A stretch of DNA of 64,000 nucleotides from Clostridiales bacterium (GTDB taxonomy: Bacteria > Bacillota > Clostridia > Lachnospirales > WQUN01), in contig JAISVZ010000047.1 of NCBI GenBank assembly GCA_031271295.1, positions 1 to 64,000 on the forward strand, given 5' to 3'. Shown piece after piece: positions 24,082 through 33,166 of the stretch. The notes beneath the pieces are model-generated. The model ran no database searches. It was not told the origin of the DNA and was given only the letters and a program-made list of their open reading frames with translations. Each line of letters opens with the position of its first letter. Positions within the stretch are counted from its first letter, which is position 1. The position numbers and the translations under genes are program-made.

Positions 24082-25305
24082 ATGTACAAAATTAGTCATT
24101 TTGAAAAAGATATCGGAGGCAATAAACACTTTATAATCTGTCAGGATGAAATGATAGAATATTATGAGCAAGTTGCGCTTGTATCTAAGTCCGACATCAT
24201 AAACCGTATGCATCTTATGGATTTTAAGCAAAAAATCGAAGACGACAGCGTTATGTATTATTATACCGTTGGCGACAGGATGAGCTTGCGAAGTATAGCT
24301 GAAGAAAAGGGAATTGGAAAGTCCTGTTTTATAAACGTTGTTACAACAATAGCGGAATCTCTTTCGCTCGCGTCAAAATACGGGCTTTTAGAAGAATGCT
24401 TCATAATTGATAAGGATTACATTTTTAACGGCGAAATTGATACCTTGCTTACATACGTACCGGCGGAGGTAAGCGCGGATGTAAAGGCGGAGTTTAGAAG
24501 GTTAATGGATTTTATTTCTGATAAACTTGTAGACGCCAAAGAAGAATACAACAAAATCTCAAAAATTATTAAAAATGATTTTACTTTTGAAAAGATATTT
24601 GAATGCGCCGGCGGATTCGCAGTAAATGAAACTCCGGAGGAAGAGCGCGTGCAAGAAAAAAGCGAAGCTGAGGTACAACGATTAAACAAGTTAACCCCAT
24701 CCATGGACGGGTTCAATTGGGGTAGCGAAAAAGAGAGTAAAAACCCAGACACAGGCGGAGATACGCCGGGTTTAACTGATACGTTACAGGAAAAAAAGGA
24801 GCCTCCCAAAAAAGGCTTGTTTGATATTTTCACCAAGAAGGACTCCGGCAAAAACACAAAAAAACCGGCAAAACAGGCTGCCGACAACAAGCCGGAAATT
24901 CATAACAATTTGGAAACAGTGCTCGAAGAAGATTTTACGGTGCTTGAGCGCAAAAAAACCGTCTATTTAATTTGCAATAACCCATCTGACGATTTCGAGC
25001 GGAAAAAAGTTTTAATTCAGTCATATCCCTTTACAATAACCCGGAAGTTTCCGGCGGATATAACTCCTTCAAATTTATCTATTGCCAAAAAGTCTATCAG
25101 CAAACACCACGCAACAATTAACTTCGACGGGGAAAATTGCTACATTATGGATATTGGAACCGAAGGCAAAGGTTCAACGGGAGGCACTTTTGTTAATAAC
25201 AAAAAAATTGAAGTGCCAATCAAAGATAAGGTTTCCCTTAAAAACGGCGATATATTAAAGTTCTATAAATCTGAGTATACTTTCTATGAAGAATATGAAA
25301 ATTAA
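24082..25305 (+). CDS. DUF6382-FHA domain protein
   Basis: A 407-residue, apparently cytoplasmic protein. Residues about 1-175 match the DUF6382 type of N-terminal domain found with FHA in Clostridia (MYYYTVGDRMSLRSIAEE, then LLEECFIIDKDYIFNGE and FTFEKIFEC). Its layout recalls the pseudokinase-like domain of EssB/YukC, but that link is only a suggestion. A disordered acidic/Pro linker follows. Residues about 300-405 form an FHA domain with the phosphothreonine-binding pattern: TITRKFP, SISKHHATI and GGTFVNNKKI. It is the first gene of the secretion locus and overlaps the PP2C gene by 20 bp. EssC proteins normally carry their own FHA domains, which are missing from the EssC here, so this may be the detached FHA module. 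The ATG follows AAAAAGGAG. Confidence 0.85.
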   Translation: MYKISHFEKDIGGNKHFIICQDEMIEYYEQVALVSKSDIINRMHLMDFKQKIEDDSVMYYYTVGDRMSLRSIAEEKGIGKSCFINVVTTIAESLSLASKYGLLEECFIIDKDYIFNGEIDTLLTYVPAEVSADVKAEFRRLMDFISDKLVDAKEEYNKISKIIKNDFTFEKIFECAGGFAVNETPEEERVQEKSEAEVQRLNKLTPSMDGFNWGSEKESKNPDTGGDTPGLTDTLQEKKEPPKKGLFDIFTKKDSGKNTKKPAKQAADNKPEIHNNLETVLEEDFTVLERKKTVYLICNNPSDDFERKKVLIQSYPFTITRKFPADITPSNLSIAKKSISKHHATINFDGENCYIMDIGTEGKGSTGGTFVNNKKIEVPIKDKVSLKNGDILKFYKSEYTFYEEYEN

Positions 25306-26032
25306 ATCAGAAAAAATGCGTCTTGAAATAGGCGGCATTTCCGACAGAGGGAAAGTTAGGGAAAATAACGAGGACAGTATTTGGTATGCTTACGATAACG
25401 CGGAGGTTTTATGTATTGTTGCCGACGGCATGGGAGGGTATCAAAAAGGGGAATTATCCAGTAAGGCCGCTGTTGACGCGGCGGAACGGTTTTGGAAAAA
25501 GAAACAGGCTTCATCCAATCTTAAGCAAATTTTTCACGAAGCGCACGAAGAAATACGAAAAAAATCGGAAGCCGAAAATATAAAAACAGGAACAACGGTT
25601 TCGGTTATTTCATTTTCAAATTATAAATATTTAATAGCCCATGCCGGGGATACGCGTATTTACCGTTTATCACGCGGCGTTTTCTCTAAACTTACACTTC
25701 TTACAAAAGACGATACGGTGGTTGCCGAAGAATTAAGAAAAGGCATTTTATCAAAAAAAGAAGCCGAAAATCATCCCAGAAAGCATGTTATTACCAATTG
25801 CATAGGAGCATCCAGGAATTTTAGTGTGTTTGAAGCCGAAGGAAGTTTTGCGTCAAAGGATGTTTTCCTTCTTTGCAGCGACGGTCTTTACGGAAAAATC
25901 AGAGACGCCGAGTTAGTAAGTATTCTAAAAAAATGTGTTAACTCACAAAAAACGGCTGATGAATTGTTGGAATTGGCAATGCGGCGCGGAGGGGAAGATA
26001 ACATTTCCGCAATTGTTGTTAAATTTTCATAA
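25286..26032 (+). CDS. PP2C-family Ser/Thr protein phosphatase
   Basis: A 248-residue PrpC/Stp-type metal-dependent phosphatase. The motifs are in order: GKVRENNEDS, CIVADGMGGYQKGE (metal-binding Asp), TGTTVSVISF, AHAGDTRIYRL, LLCSDGLYGKI and GGEDNISAIVV (last metal Asp). All catalytic Asp residues seem present. It overlaps the FHA gene by 20 bp and should be co-translated. Together with the FHA protein and the transmembrane kinase at 49515 it gives a complete phosphorylation, dephosphorylation and readout set, the same trio as PppA-Fha-PpkA in type VI secretion. Start choice is uncertain: Met codons also occur at 25295 and 25316. Confidence 0.93.
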   Translation: MKNMKIKSEKMRLEIGGISDRGKVRENNEDSIWYAYDNAEVLCIVADGMGGYQKGELSSKAAVDAAERFWKKKQASSNLKQIFHEAHEEIRKKSEAENIKTGTTVSVISFSNYKYLIAHAGDTRIYRLSRGVFSKLTLLTKDDTVVAEELRKGILSKKEAENHPRKHVITNCIGASRNFSVFEAEGSFASKDVFLLCSDGLYGKIRDAELVSILKKCVNSQKTADELLELAMRRGGEDNISAIVVKFS

Positions 26033-26046
26033 GGGGAGAATCTATC

Positions 26047-27363
26047 GTGAAGGTTGTTTTGGTGGCAGGGCCAAGGCATAAAACTTATTTGAAATTCATA
26101 ACAGAGCACACGGTTTTAAATAAGAAGGTAATGTTAAACGTTGGAATATTAGCGGAGTATCTGCAAAATTACAATGTTTCGTTTGATTGCATTTTAATTA
26201 CCGACGGAGGGCTTTTAAGCGATAAAAGCGAGAGCGTAATCAGAATTAAATCCCTTTTAGAAGAGCGCGGATATGAAGATACAAGCATTAAGTTAATAAC
26301 GCACGATTTTTACATCAAAAATGAGTTGCGCAGTATTGTAAACATAGATACGCTTCTAACCTCTTCGCTTCGAATTAACGAGCCGGATATAATAGGCGCG
26401 TTGCAAAACATTCAAAAAGCGGCACATAAGCAACCCGCTATAGAACAACATGAAGTTATTACGGAAACTCAAAAACCTCCGGAAGAAAAAAAGGCAAAGC
26501 ATAAACCCTTTGGAATAGGGAAAAAACCGAAAATTCAAGAAACAATAGACGAGAGCGTTTTGTCGAATATTAGTATGGTTCAGAATAAGGTTGTAGCATT
26601 TACAGGGCGCGGCGGAGTTGGCGTAACAAGTTCCGTTGTTAACCTTGCCTATTTAGCGGCAAAAAAAGGTTTAAGCGTAATAATTGTAGATTTAGACCTT
26701 TTTTACAGAGCAATAAATCTGTACTTTAATAAGTTTTGTACCATGGCGGAAGAATCCGAAGATACGAGGCGCTCGCTTATAATGACAATTGCCGCGCCCC
26801 ATAATTATATGACAACCGCCGTTTCAATAACAAACAACTTATGGGTTACTGCTTTAGGTTACGATTTTAACGACAAACGCGCTGTAGATAATTTTTGTAC
26901 CCAGCAGAAAATAGCAACCTGCATATCCGGGCTAAAAAGTAAATTCGATTTTGTGTTTGTGGATTACTCGTTTAGAACATTGGTGAAATACCCAGCGGTT
27001 ATGATGCATTTTGATTCGTTGGCGTTATGTGTGGAAAACAACTTGCATTCGGTTGTTACAACGCTTCGCACTTTAATTGAAGAACTGGAACCTAACGATA
27101 TTCACTATTTAAATTTAAAATCTAAGCTTATTGCAACAAAGTATAACGGCGAATCTATGTACGACGATGAAATTCTTACTCCGGATAGGCTATCAAAGCT
27201 TATAACAGGGGGAATGTGCGACGATTTCACGGACGAACTTCAGGTATTAGGTTCGGTTCCTTATACGGCGAATTTTGATAAGCAAATCGAAATTGACGTT
27301 CCGATATGCGAAAAAAACGCACTGCTTCAAAAATCGTACGATGAAATTTTATCGCGATTGTAA
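26047..27363 (+). CDS. CpaE/TadZ-like protein with degenerate P-loop
   Basis: A 438-residue protein with an N-terminal receiver-like region (residues about 1-115), a charged Lys/Pro linker and a MinD/ParA-type domain (residues about 170-438), the architecture of CpaE/TadZ, which positions Tad pilus machines. The deviant Walker A, normally KGGVGKTT, reads GRGGVGVTSS (about residues 184-194), losing both the signature and the catalytic Lys; FVFVDYSF stands at the Walker B position. ATP hydrolysis is doubtful, as in several TadZ proteins. The GTG start at 26047 follows AAGGGGAG, 14 bp after the phosphatase. It is the first clearly Tad-like gene of the locus. Confidence 0.8.
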   Translation: MKVVLVAGPRHKTYLKFITEHTVLNKKVMLNVGILAEYLQNYNVSFDCILITDGGLLSDKSESVIRIKSLLEERGYEDTSIKLITHDFYIKNELRSIVNIDTLLTSSLRINEPDIIGALQNIQKAAHKQPAIEQHEVITETQKPPEEKKAKHKPFGIGKKPKIQETIDESVLSNISMVQNKVVAFTGRGGVGVTSSVVNLAYLAAKKGLSVIIVDLDLFYRAINLYFNKFCTMAEESEDTRRSLIMTIAAPHNYMTTAVSITNNLWVTALGYDFNDKRAVDNFCTQQKIATCISGLKSKFDFVFVDYSFRTLVKYPAVMMHFDSLALCVENNLHSVVTTLRTLIEELEPNDIHYLNLKSKLIATKYNGESMYDDEILTPDRLSKLITGGMCDDFTDELQVLGSVPYTANFDKQIEIDVPICEKNALLQKSYDEILSRL

Positions 27364-27404
27364 GTTTATAAGTTGAAAAATTTTTTAATTTAAGAGGGGT
27401 TAAA

Positions 27405-28301
27405 ATGGCCAAAAATGTAAGTGAGGTTAAAAAAACATCTTCCGGTTCCGGCAAGCTTATAAAAAAAGTAGCGTCTGTATTGTTAAGTGTCTTAATTATC
27501 GCATTTTCATTTATATATCTAAATAACGTAGACAAATCCGCGAGGGATACCGTTTCGGTTGTACGCATTAAATCTACGGATTTACCTGCATACACGGCAA
27601 TTTCGGAAAACGACATTGAAAAATACGACATAATAAAAAAGGAATTTGACGGCGCGGACGGCGGCATGATTTTATTCGACGAGGTTAGTAATATTTACGG
27701 GTTGCTTACGGCATATTATATTCGCGGCGGTACATTTTTATATAAAAACCAGCTTATAGAAGAAAAACCGCAGCGAAACGAGTGGCTGTACGAGCTGCCG
27801 GACGATTACGAGGTTGTAACAATACCGTACGACTATATGGAGGCGGGAGGCGATATACTTCTTCCGGGCGATACCATAAAAATACGCGTTACATATGAAC
27901 TTGAAGAAACCGCAGATGAAGAATTTGTTTATGCCGATGAGAGCACATTTTCAACCGAAGGCAAGCTTATGAAAACCGAAGTTATATTCGATTCCATCAT
28001 TGTAACGGATATGATTAATTCAAAAGCCCAGTCAATTTATGAAATATACAACGAGGTAACAAAGCTTAGCGAGGCTACGAGGCAGGAGGTTATGAAAAGC
28101 GCCGAATTTATTGCGAGTATAAAGCCCAAAGCATTGGTACTTTCCGGAACGCCTGACCAAATGGATATGTACGCAAAATTTAAAGCAACCGTTGGAACCG
28201 GAAATTTTTTAATAACAATTCTAACCAGATCAAACAGCTATGTTATATTAGACCAATTGCCTACTCTTGAAAGTGAGGTTCAAACATGGCTCAAGGAATA
28301 A
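27405..28301 (+). CDS. CpaB/RcpC-like SAF-domain membrane protein
   Basis: A 298-residue protein. One transmembrane helix (VASVLLSVLIIAFSFIYL, about residues 24-41) is followed by an extracytoplasmic region with a SAF-type segment (IKSTDLPAYTAISENDIEKYD) and a second domain with TIPYDYMEAGGDILLPGDTI. The order resembles CpaB/RcpC, a Tad pilus assembly protein thought to act in the cell envelope. In a Gram-positive cell it would sit on the outer face of the membrane. Its last 16 bp overlap the next gene. Confidence 0.75.
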   Translation: MAKNVSEVKKTSSGSGKLIKKVASVLLSVLIIAFSFIYLNNVDKSARDTVSVVRIKSTDLPAYTAISENDIEKYDIIKKEFDGADGGMILFDEVSNIYGLLTAYYIRGGTFLYKNQLIEEKPQRNEWLYELPDDYEVVTIPYDYMEAGGDILLPGDTIKIRVTYELEETADEEFVYADESTFSTEGKLMKTEVIFDSIIVTDMINSKAQSIYEIYNEVTKLSEATRQEVMKSAEFIASIKPKALVLSGTPDQMDMYAKFKATVGTGNFLITILTRSNSYVILDQLPTLESEVQTWLKE

Positions 28302-29077
28302 CAACGGTACTGGATAAAATTTCGCGTGATTACGAAATGCGTAAGGCTCGAATAAATGTGGCGAGTTTTATCTCCGCGTGCGATTTTGTTGAAAATGCTC
28401 AGGTAATAGCCAATTTAGCTTATGTTTTGGCAAATAAGGATATGACGGTTTGCATTGTGGATTTTAAGGTTTTCTACCCTAACTTATATTATTGGCTTAG
28501 TATAGAGCCGAATAAAAAGGGCGAAGGGCTTATGCGGATGCTAAAAAATTACCGAAACGATATAAAATCCGTTATAAACCAAACATCGGAGAAAAATGTT
28601 TTTCTACTTTCGCCAAGCCCATACGATTCTTTGGAAAGTTACTACAGCTTTGAATTCAGGCATATTGAAACAGTTATTAACGTATTAAGGGAAAATTTTG
28701 ATATTGTTTTAATAGATGTGCCGAATAACCCGCCGCTGGAGTTTTGTTTGGGGGCAATGATGAATTGTATGCAAGGGTTCTTTATTGCCGCTGAAAGAAT
28801 AGATGTGCTCTCAAACATGATAAAACTGTTACATCATGCGGGTTCTATCGGTATAAGCGAGGCGAAGTTTTTAGATGTCATTTTTATGAATTCTCAGAAT
28901 ACCGCGTTCGATTATGCCGCGCTAAGAAAGAGCAATTTTTCTGTTACCGCGCAGCTTCCGTTTGTAAAAGAAGCGTGGGAAAGTTCGCTTAAGGGCAGAA
29001 TATATTTAAGAGACGCACAGATTGTTAATAAAACATACGTTAAAGAAATACAGAAAATCGCGGACAAATTCATATAA
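28286..29077 (+). CDS. MinD/CpaE-like protein without a P-loop
   Basis: A 263-residue protein with the secondary-structure pattern of a MinD/ParA ATPase: INVASFISACDFVENAQVIA takes the Walker A position, VCIVDFKVF the next strand, and DIVLIDVPNNPPLE the Walker B region. No GKT/GKS is present at the expected loop, so nucleotide binding is probably lost. It overlaps the CpaB-like gene and is followed after 18 bp by the CpaF-like ATPase. A second, inactive paralogue of the CpaE-like protein at 26047 is the most likely reading; the two may form a heterodimeric scaffold. Confidence 0.65.
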   Translation: MAQGITTVLDKISRDYEMRKARINVASFISACDFVENAQVIANLAYVLANKDMTVCIVDFKVFYPNLYYWLSIEPNKKGEGLMRMLKNYRNDIKSVINQTSEKNVFLLSPSPYDSLESYYSFEFRHIETVINVLRENFDIVLIDVPNNPPLEFCLGAMMNCMQGFFIAAERIDVLSNMIKLLHHAGSIGISEAKFLDVIFMNSQNTAFDYAALRKSNFSVTAQLPFVKEAWESSLKGRIYLRDAQIVNKTYVKEIQKIADKFI

Positions 29078-29095
29078 CAGTCACGAGGGTTAATT

Positions 29096-30565
29096 ATGTT
29101 GAATGTTGGGAAAATCAGAGAACTGCAAGAACGTTTTATAAATGAAAAAAGCAGTACCGAAAGCTTAGATTTGGAAGAAAACCAAGCTATAAATGTACTG
29201 CTTAGTTTTGACGACGCGGTTAAGAACTGCCAAAATTACATAGCCAATAAAGCCTCCGTAACCTTCAGAGAAGAGCGCGACGAATCCGTAAAGCTTAAAT
29301 TAACAAGGGATTATATAAGTGAATACGTAGACGACCAAATGAACGAGGGGAAACTGCGTGTTCAGCGCCCAAGAAGCCGCGAAGCATACAGTTGGGACGA
29401 ACTTAAAATTGCGTTAACAAACGAAATTACGAATTACGGCCCTATAACAAGAGCTGTGGAAGACGAATCTATAGATGAAATTCGCGGTAACGGCCCTAAA
29501 TCAATTTTTGTTGAAAGCGGCGGTAAAACATCGGTATGGGATAATACCTTTTACGATAACGAACATATGGAGCGCATTATTTCAAAGCTTATCAGCGTTT
29601 CAAAGGTGCGCCTAACACCGAAAAACCCAATGGTTAACGCGCGTATGGTTGAAGGGTACAGGGTTAACGCAACCCACTCCGGTATTTCTCCTTACAATGA
29701 GCCGGCGTTTGTACTTAGAAAATTTAATAAAAAGAAAATAACTCCGGACGATATGATAGGCGGCAAATCGTTTTCAAAGAATATGTATGCGCTTCTTTCA
29801 ATTATCCCCAAGGCGGATTTGTCATGGATAACTGTTGGCGGTACAGGCAGCGGAAAAACAACGCTAAACGAGCTTATGGTTAGGGAAATAAACCCGCTTT
29901 CACGCATAATTACAATAGAGAACCCCTCTGAAATGAGGCTTAGAAAATATGATAGGGGAAAAATTATTAACGACGTTTTACAGTACGAATCCGTATCGGA
30001 GGATAACGATTCAAGCCCTGCCACAATGGAAAATATACTTATTAACGCCATGAGGCAATCCCCTCACTGGATAGGGCCTGGGGAACTTCGTACACCGGGG
30101 GAATTTGCAACAGCGCTTCGCGCCGCTCAAACAGGGCACTACTTCTTTACAACCTTGCACGCGGAGGGCGATGAAGAGGCAATTTACAGGTTTCTTACAT
30201 CATACTTAATGGTTTCTCACGAACCGGCGGAGCTTGCGCTCAGAAACATCTGCTCGGCGGTAAAATTCGTTATATATCAGGAAAAATTGGCGGACGGCAC
30301 CCGAAAAATTACGTCCATTTCCGAAGTTCTTGGTGCGGAGGGCTTAAAGCCTAAAATAAATCAAATTTATAAGTTTGAGTGTTTGGATGTTATTGAGGAT
30401 ACGGATACCCACAAGGTTATAGCCATAAAAGGTAGGCACAAACGCGTTGGCATTCTTTCGGAACAAATTCAGCAAACCATACTTAAAGCCGGTATTAAGA
30501 AAGATAAGTTCAGTTTTTTACTGACACCGCCTTGTGAAGGTGAGGTTGAGGAATACATTGAGTAA
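29096..30565 (+). CDS. cpaF: CpaF/TadA-family secretion ATPase
   Basis: A 489-residue hexameric secretion ATPase. The N-terminal domain includes ITNYGPITRAVEDESIDEIRGNG and LRKFNKKKITPDDMI. The C-terminal RecA-like domain has Walker A VGGTGSGKTTLNEL (about residues 246-259), ITIENPSEMRL (Asp box region), MRQSPHWIGPGELR (Walker B region) and AAQTGHYFFTTLHAEGDEE (His box). Motifs look intact, so it should power assembly or export. In the Walker B stretch the usual PDRI reads PHWI. It is followed by TadB- and TadC-like membrane proteins, the normal Tad order. The stop overlaps the TTG start of the next gene. Confidence 0.93.
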   Translation: MLNVGKIRELQERFINEKSSTESLDLEENQAINVLLSFDDAVKNCQNYIANKASVTFREERDESVKLKLTRDYISEYVDDQMNEGKLRVQRPRSREAYSWDELKIALTNEITNYGPITRAVEDESIDEIRGNGPKSIFVESGGKTSVWDNTFYDNEHMERIISKLISVSKVRLTPKNPMVNARMVEGYRVNATHSGISPYNEPAFVLRKFNKKKITPDDMIGGKSFSKNMYALLSIIPKADLSWITVGGTGSGKTTLNELMVREINPLSRIITIENPSEMRLRKYDRGKIINDVLQYESVSEDNDSSPATMENILINAMRQSPHWIGPGELRTPGEFATALRAAQTGHYFFTTLHAEGDEEAIYRFLTSYLMVSHEPAELALRNICSAVKFVIYQEKLADGTRKITSISEVLGAEGLKPKINQIYKFECLDVIEDTDTHKVIAIKGRHKRVGILSEQIQQTILKAGIKKDKFSFLLTPPCEGEVEEYIE

Positions 30566-31550
30566 TTTGATTATAAGCTTTTTCATAGGTATCGCGGTTT
30601 TTAACGTGTTAAGCACAACCCTTGAACTGCATATTTTCATGGATATAAAAAATTTCTTTGTTAATATGGCCGACGAACTTGCCGAAAACTTGGGGCAATA
30701 CAATTTTAAGCGAAGAACCGCAAGGCTTAAGCGTGAAAATATCGCGATAGAGAAAGAAAATATTTTTGTTAAGTATAACCGGCTTGTTGAAAATATTTTG
30801 ATAGATTTTAACCTTGACAAAAGGCTTACGCTTGAATCGTTCACCTCACTTTTGGCTATAGTGTTTGCGCTGTTTGTGCTTATTGTTACATTTTTTATTC
30901 AAGACGTTACTTTTTCGCTTTTAATTGCAATTTCTATTGTAATAGGGTTGTTTACATACTTCACAATGCAGTCCCGTATGATGCAGGTTCGCAGAGCGGA
31001 GGCAATATCCGACGCGGAGGACGCAATTTGCCCGCTGGCGCACGGCGGGGTTTTGGTAGCCATTAAAAAGGTAATGGAAAACGAGGAATACATTCATAAA
31101 AGCTTACGCCCGTATTTTTATGAATTTATAGACAATTGCGAAATGGGCGGATATTCGTTCCGCCAGGCAATGGAACTTTTAAACCGCCGTTTAGGTTCAA
31201 GGTTTGATAATTTTGCGAAAAAGGCTGTTATTTTTGAATATAACGAGCGTAAGGGTATGGCGGATGTTTTTATGGATATTGTGGACGAAAATGCCGTAAT
31301 CCGCGAAATTAACGCTAAAAAAGAAGAACGCTTCAGGCAGATGAACAGGGATTTTATTTTGAAAGTTGCAATAATTGTTTTGTTCTTTTTATACGCATTA
31401 TCCTCGGCGGGGTTTCGGAATTTTATTCTTTTTTCCGGAGCGGGAAAGTTTATAAATTCAATAAGCCTTAACGTAATATGCATAAGTTTTGCGGCGGGGC
31501 AAGCTCTGCAAGGTTCGCTGGAACTTAAACGCAGAGGTTCGCAGAAATAA
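30558..31550 (+). CDS. tadB: TadB-like inner membrane platform protein
   Basis: A 330-residue membrane protein with an N-terminal helix (LIISFFIGIAVFNVL), a charged stretch, two hydrophobic helices near residues 95-140 and a C-terminal pair (VAIIVLFFLYAL and INSISLNVICISFAAG). The cytoplasmic region EMGGYSFRQAMELLNRRLGS and NERKGMADVFMDI resembles the T2SSF/GspF-like domain of TadB. The TTG at 30558, in an ATTGAGTAA overlap with the CpaF stop and with TGAGG upstream, is preferred over the GTG at 30534, which has no ribosome binding site. It probably forms the membrane platform with the TadC-like protein. Confidence 0.82.
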   Translation: MSNLIISFFIGIAVFNVLSTTLELHIFMDIKNFFVNMADELAENLGQYNFKRRTARLKRENIAIEKENIFVKYNRLVENILIDFNLDKRLTLESFTSLLAIVFALFVLIVTFFIQDVTFSLLIAISIVIGLFTYFTMQSRMMQVRRAEAISDAEDAICPLAHGGVLVAIKKVMENEEYIHKSLRPYFYEFIDNCEMGGYSFRQAMELLNRRLGSRFDNFAKKAVIFEYNERKGMADVFMDIVDENAVIREINAKKEERFRQMNRDFILKVAIIVLFFLYALSSAGFRNFILFSGAGKFINSISLNVICISFAAGQALQGSLELKRRGSQK

Positions 31551-31567
31551 AGGAAAGAGGGAAGGAA

Positions 31568-32446
31568 ATGCTTGCTAAATTAATAGCGTTTGTTTTCATA
31601 GTTTACCTTATAAAGCAGTTCTTGTATCCCTATTTTATGGTTGTTACAAAAAAGCAAAAAAACCAATTGCGGCAGTACGCAAAAATGCAGAAAGAAGAAG
31701 AGCGTAAACGCGCTACGCGAGAAAAGAAACGCAAAATAGCTTTTAAATTCGCCAAACCTTTTATGTCCGAGCCGAAGGAGGAAGAACTAAAAAAACTGCT
31801 AACCCGGCTTAATAAGGATAAATACCCGGAAGAGGTTGTTTTGGAACAAATTACTTATATGGGGATAGGGGTTTTGGTAAGCCTTATAATGTTTACCGCA
31901 AACCGCACATTGGGTTTAGTTTCCGCGTTGTTTATAGTGCTCGGTTGGTTTTACCCGGTAGACGAACTTAGAAAGGAATACGAGAAAAAAAATACTGATG
32001 TTGCGATTAATTTTCCGGAGTTTTACAGCATGGTTTTTTATCAGTATTCAAAATCCGTAAATATTTATCTTGCGGACGTAATAAGGGATTATTTGCCTAA
32101 CGCAAGCGAAAATTTGGCCGACGAGTTAGGTGTAATGCTTGATAATATAGATTACGCAGATGAGGAATACGCGTTAAGGCAGTTAAAAAGGCGCGTACCC
32201 AAACATTTTATTATTAAATTTTGCGATATTATGGAAACAAGGCTGCGCGGGTACGACAATGTTTCGCAAATGCAGTATCTAAAAAATGAAATTGACGCAT
32301 TTAGAGTTACCGAGCTTGAAAAGGAACTGGCAAGGCGTGTTTCGCGAAATAATGTTATACAGGTAACTCTTATAGCCGTCCTTGTTGTATATATATTTAT
32401 TTTCTATATGTTTGAAATTGTGGAATCATTAAAAATGTTTCAATAA
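31568..32446 (+). CDS. tadC: TadC-like inner membrane platform protein
   Basis: A 292-residue protein with an N-terminal helix, a Lys/Arg/Glu-rich stretch (KMQKEEERKRATREKKRK), a central hydrophobic pair (about residues 97-127) and a C-terminal helix (VTLIAVLVVYIFIFYMFEIV). The soluble part (YPEEVVLEQITYMGIG, FPEFYSMVFYQYSKSVNIYL) is arranged as in TadC, the second GspF-like protein of Tad machines. It lies 17 bp after tadB with AAAGAGGGAAGG as ribosome binding site. Assignment rests mostly on position and layout. Confidence 0.72.
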   Translation: MLAKLIAFVFIVYLIKQFLYPYFMVVTKKQKNQLRQYAKMQKEEERKRATREKKRKIAFKFAKPFMSEPKEEELKKLLTRLNKDKYPEEVVLEQITYMGIGVLVSLIMFTANRTLGLVSALFIVLGWFYPVDELRKEYEKKNTDVAINFPEFYSMVFYQYSKSVNIYLADVIRDYLPNASENLADELGVMLDNIDYADEEYALRQLKRRVPKHFIIKFCDIMETRLRGYDNVSQMQYLKNEIDAFRVTELEKELARRVSRNNVIQVTLIAVLVVYIFIFYMFEIVESLKMFQ

Positions 32447-32466
32447 ATTGAAAGGGAGGATTTATA

Positions 32467-32655
32467 ATGAAAAACGCATTAAAAATTATCAACAACGAGA
32501 GGGGCGACATCGGCGTAAAACAAATTGCGTTAGCTGTTGCTGCAGTTGTTGTTATTGCATTTCTTGTTTCGTTTCTTACAGGTGGTTGGTTGGAGGAAAG
32601 AATAGGGGAAGTTTGGACTGCCCTTTGGGACTATCTGCAAGGTTTATTCGCTTAA
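32467..32655 (+). CDS. Small Flp-pilin-like membrane protein
   Basis: A 62-residue protein with the size and layout of an Flp pilin: a short N-terminal stretch (MKNALKIINNERG), then DIGVKQIALAVAAVVVIAFL as the hydrophobic helix, and a short amphipathic tail. Flp prepilins are cut after Gly with Glu at +5 of the mature form; here the candidate site is ERG/DIGVK, with Lys at +5, so standard prepilin peptidase cleavage is doubtful, and no peptidase gene is visible in the window. AAAGGGAGG precedes the ATG, the strongest ribosome binding site in this part of the locus, fitting an abundant structural subunit. Confidence 0.6.
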   Translation: MKNALKIINNERGDIGVKQIALAVAAVVVIAFLVSFLTGGWLEERIGEVWTALWDYLQGLFA

Positions 32656-32659
32656 GATT

Positions 32660-33148
32660 ATGAGAGCATTAGGGAAAACCGTAATCGGCGCAATAGTTAT
32701 TTCAGTATTAATTGTATTTTTCACTAAATTAGCCGGAATGTTTCCGTTTTATTTAACAATGATAACGGAAACATTTAATTTAGCTAATATAGCGGCAACG
32801 GATAACTACATTAAAGAGCAGTATTATACCGATTCGCTCGACGGTTTGCGTTCGCTCCCGCTTTACCGCGAAAACGCGTCCAGTGTGGAAATTGAGATAT
32901 TAAACGCCGACGGGCGCACTGCGGTAGGAGATAACGACGAATACGGCTATATAGATGCCGACCCTTCGTTTAAACCGTATTTGCAGCGCGGAAACCCGGT
33001 AAGTATAAGAATAAGCGCGGTATATCCGTTCCAATTTGAGTTGTGGGGCAGGCCAACGGCCTTTGATGTGCCTGTTTCTTTCAGCCTAACAACCGTAGGG
33101 CTTAGGTACTATAAGGATTTGCCCATAGACGACCTTTACGCTGACTGA
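32660..33148 (+). CDS. TadE-like pseudopilin candidate
   Basis: A 162-residue protein with one N-terminal membrane helix (VIGAIVISVLIVFFTKLAG) and an extracellular domain rich in short beta segments (VEIEILNADGRT, PVSIRISAVYPFQFEL). Size, topology and place right after the pilin-like gene match TadE/TadF minor pilins, but sequence identity to the family is weak by eye. It begins 4 bp after the previous stop. No other assignment is supported. Confidence 0.55.
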   Translation: MRALGKTVIGAIVISVLIVFFTKLAGMFPFYLTMITETFNLANIAATDNYIKEQYYTDSLDGLRSLPLYRENASSVEIEILNADGRTAVGDNDEYGYIDADPSFKPYLQRGNPVSIRISAVYPFQFELWGRPTAFDVPVSFSLTTVGLRYYKDLPIDDLYAD

Positions 33149-33166
33149 CAATAAGGGGAGAAATTC

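Noticed and set aside
30534-30557. GTG start for the TadB-like gene
   Set aside because: No ribosome binding site upstream; the TTG at 30558 fits the overlap with the CpaF stop and has TGAGG before it.
32448-32663. 71-residue reading frame overlapping the pilin-like gene
   Set aside because: Different frame from the 62-residue protein, Cys- and Arg-rich nonsense composition, and the ribosome binding site fits the 32467 ATG.
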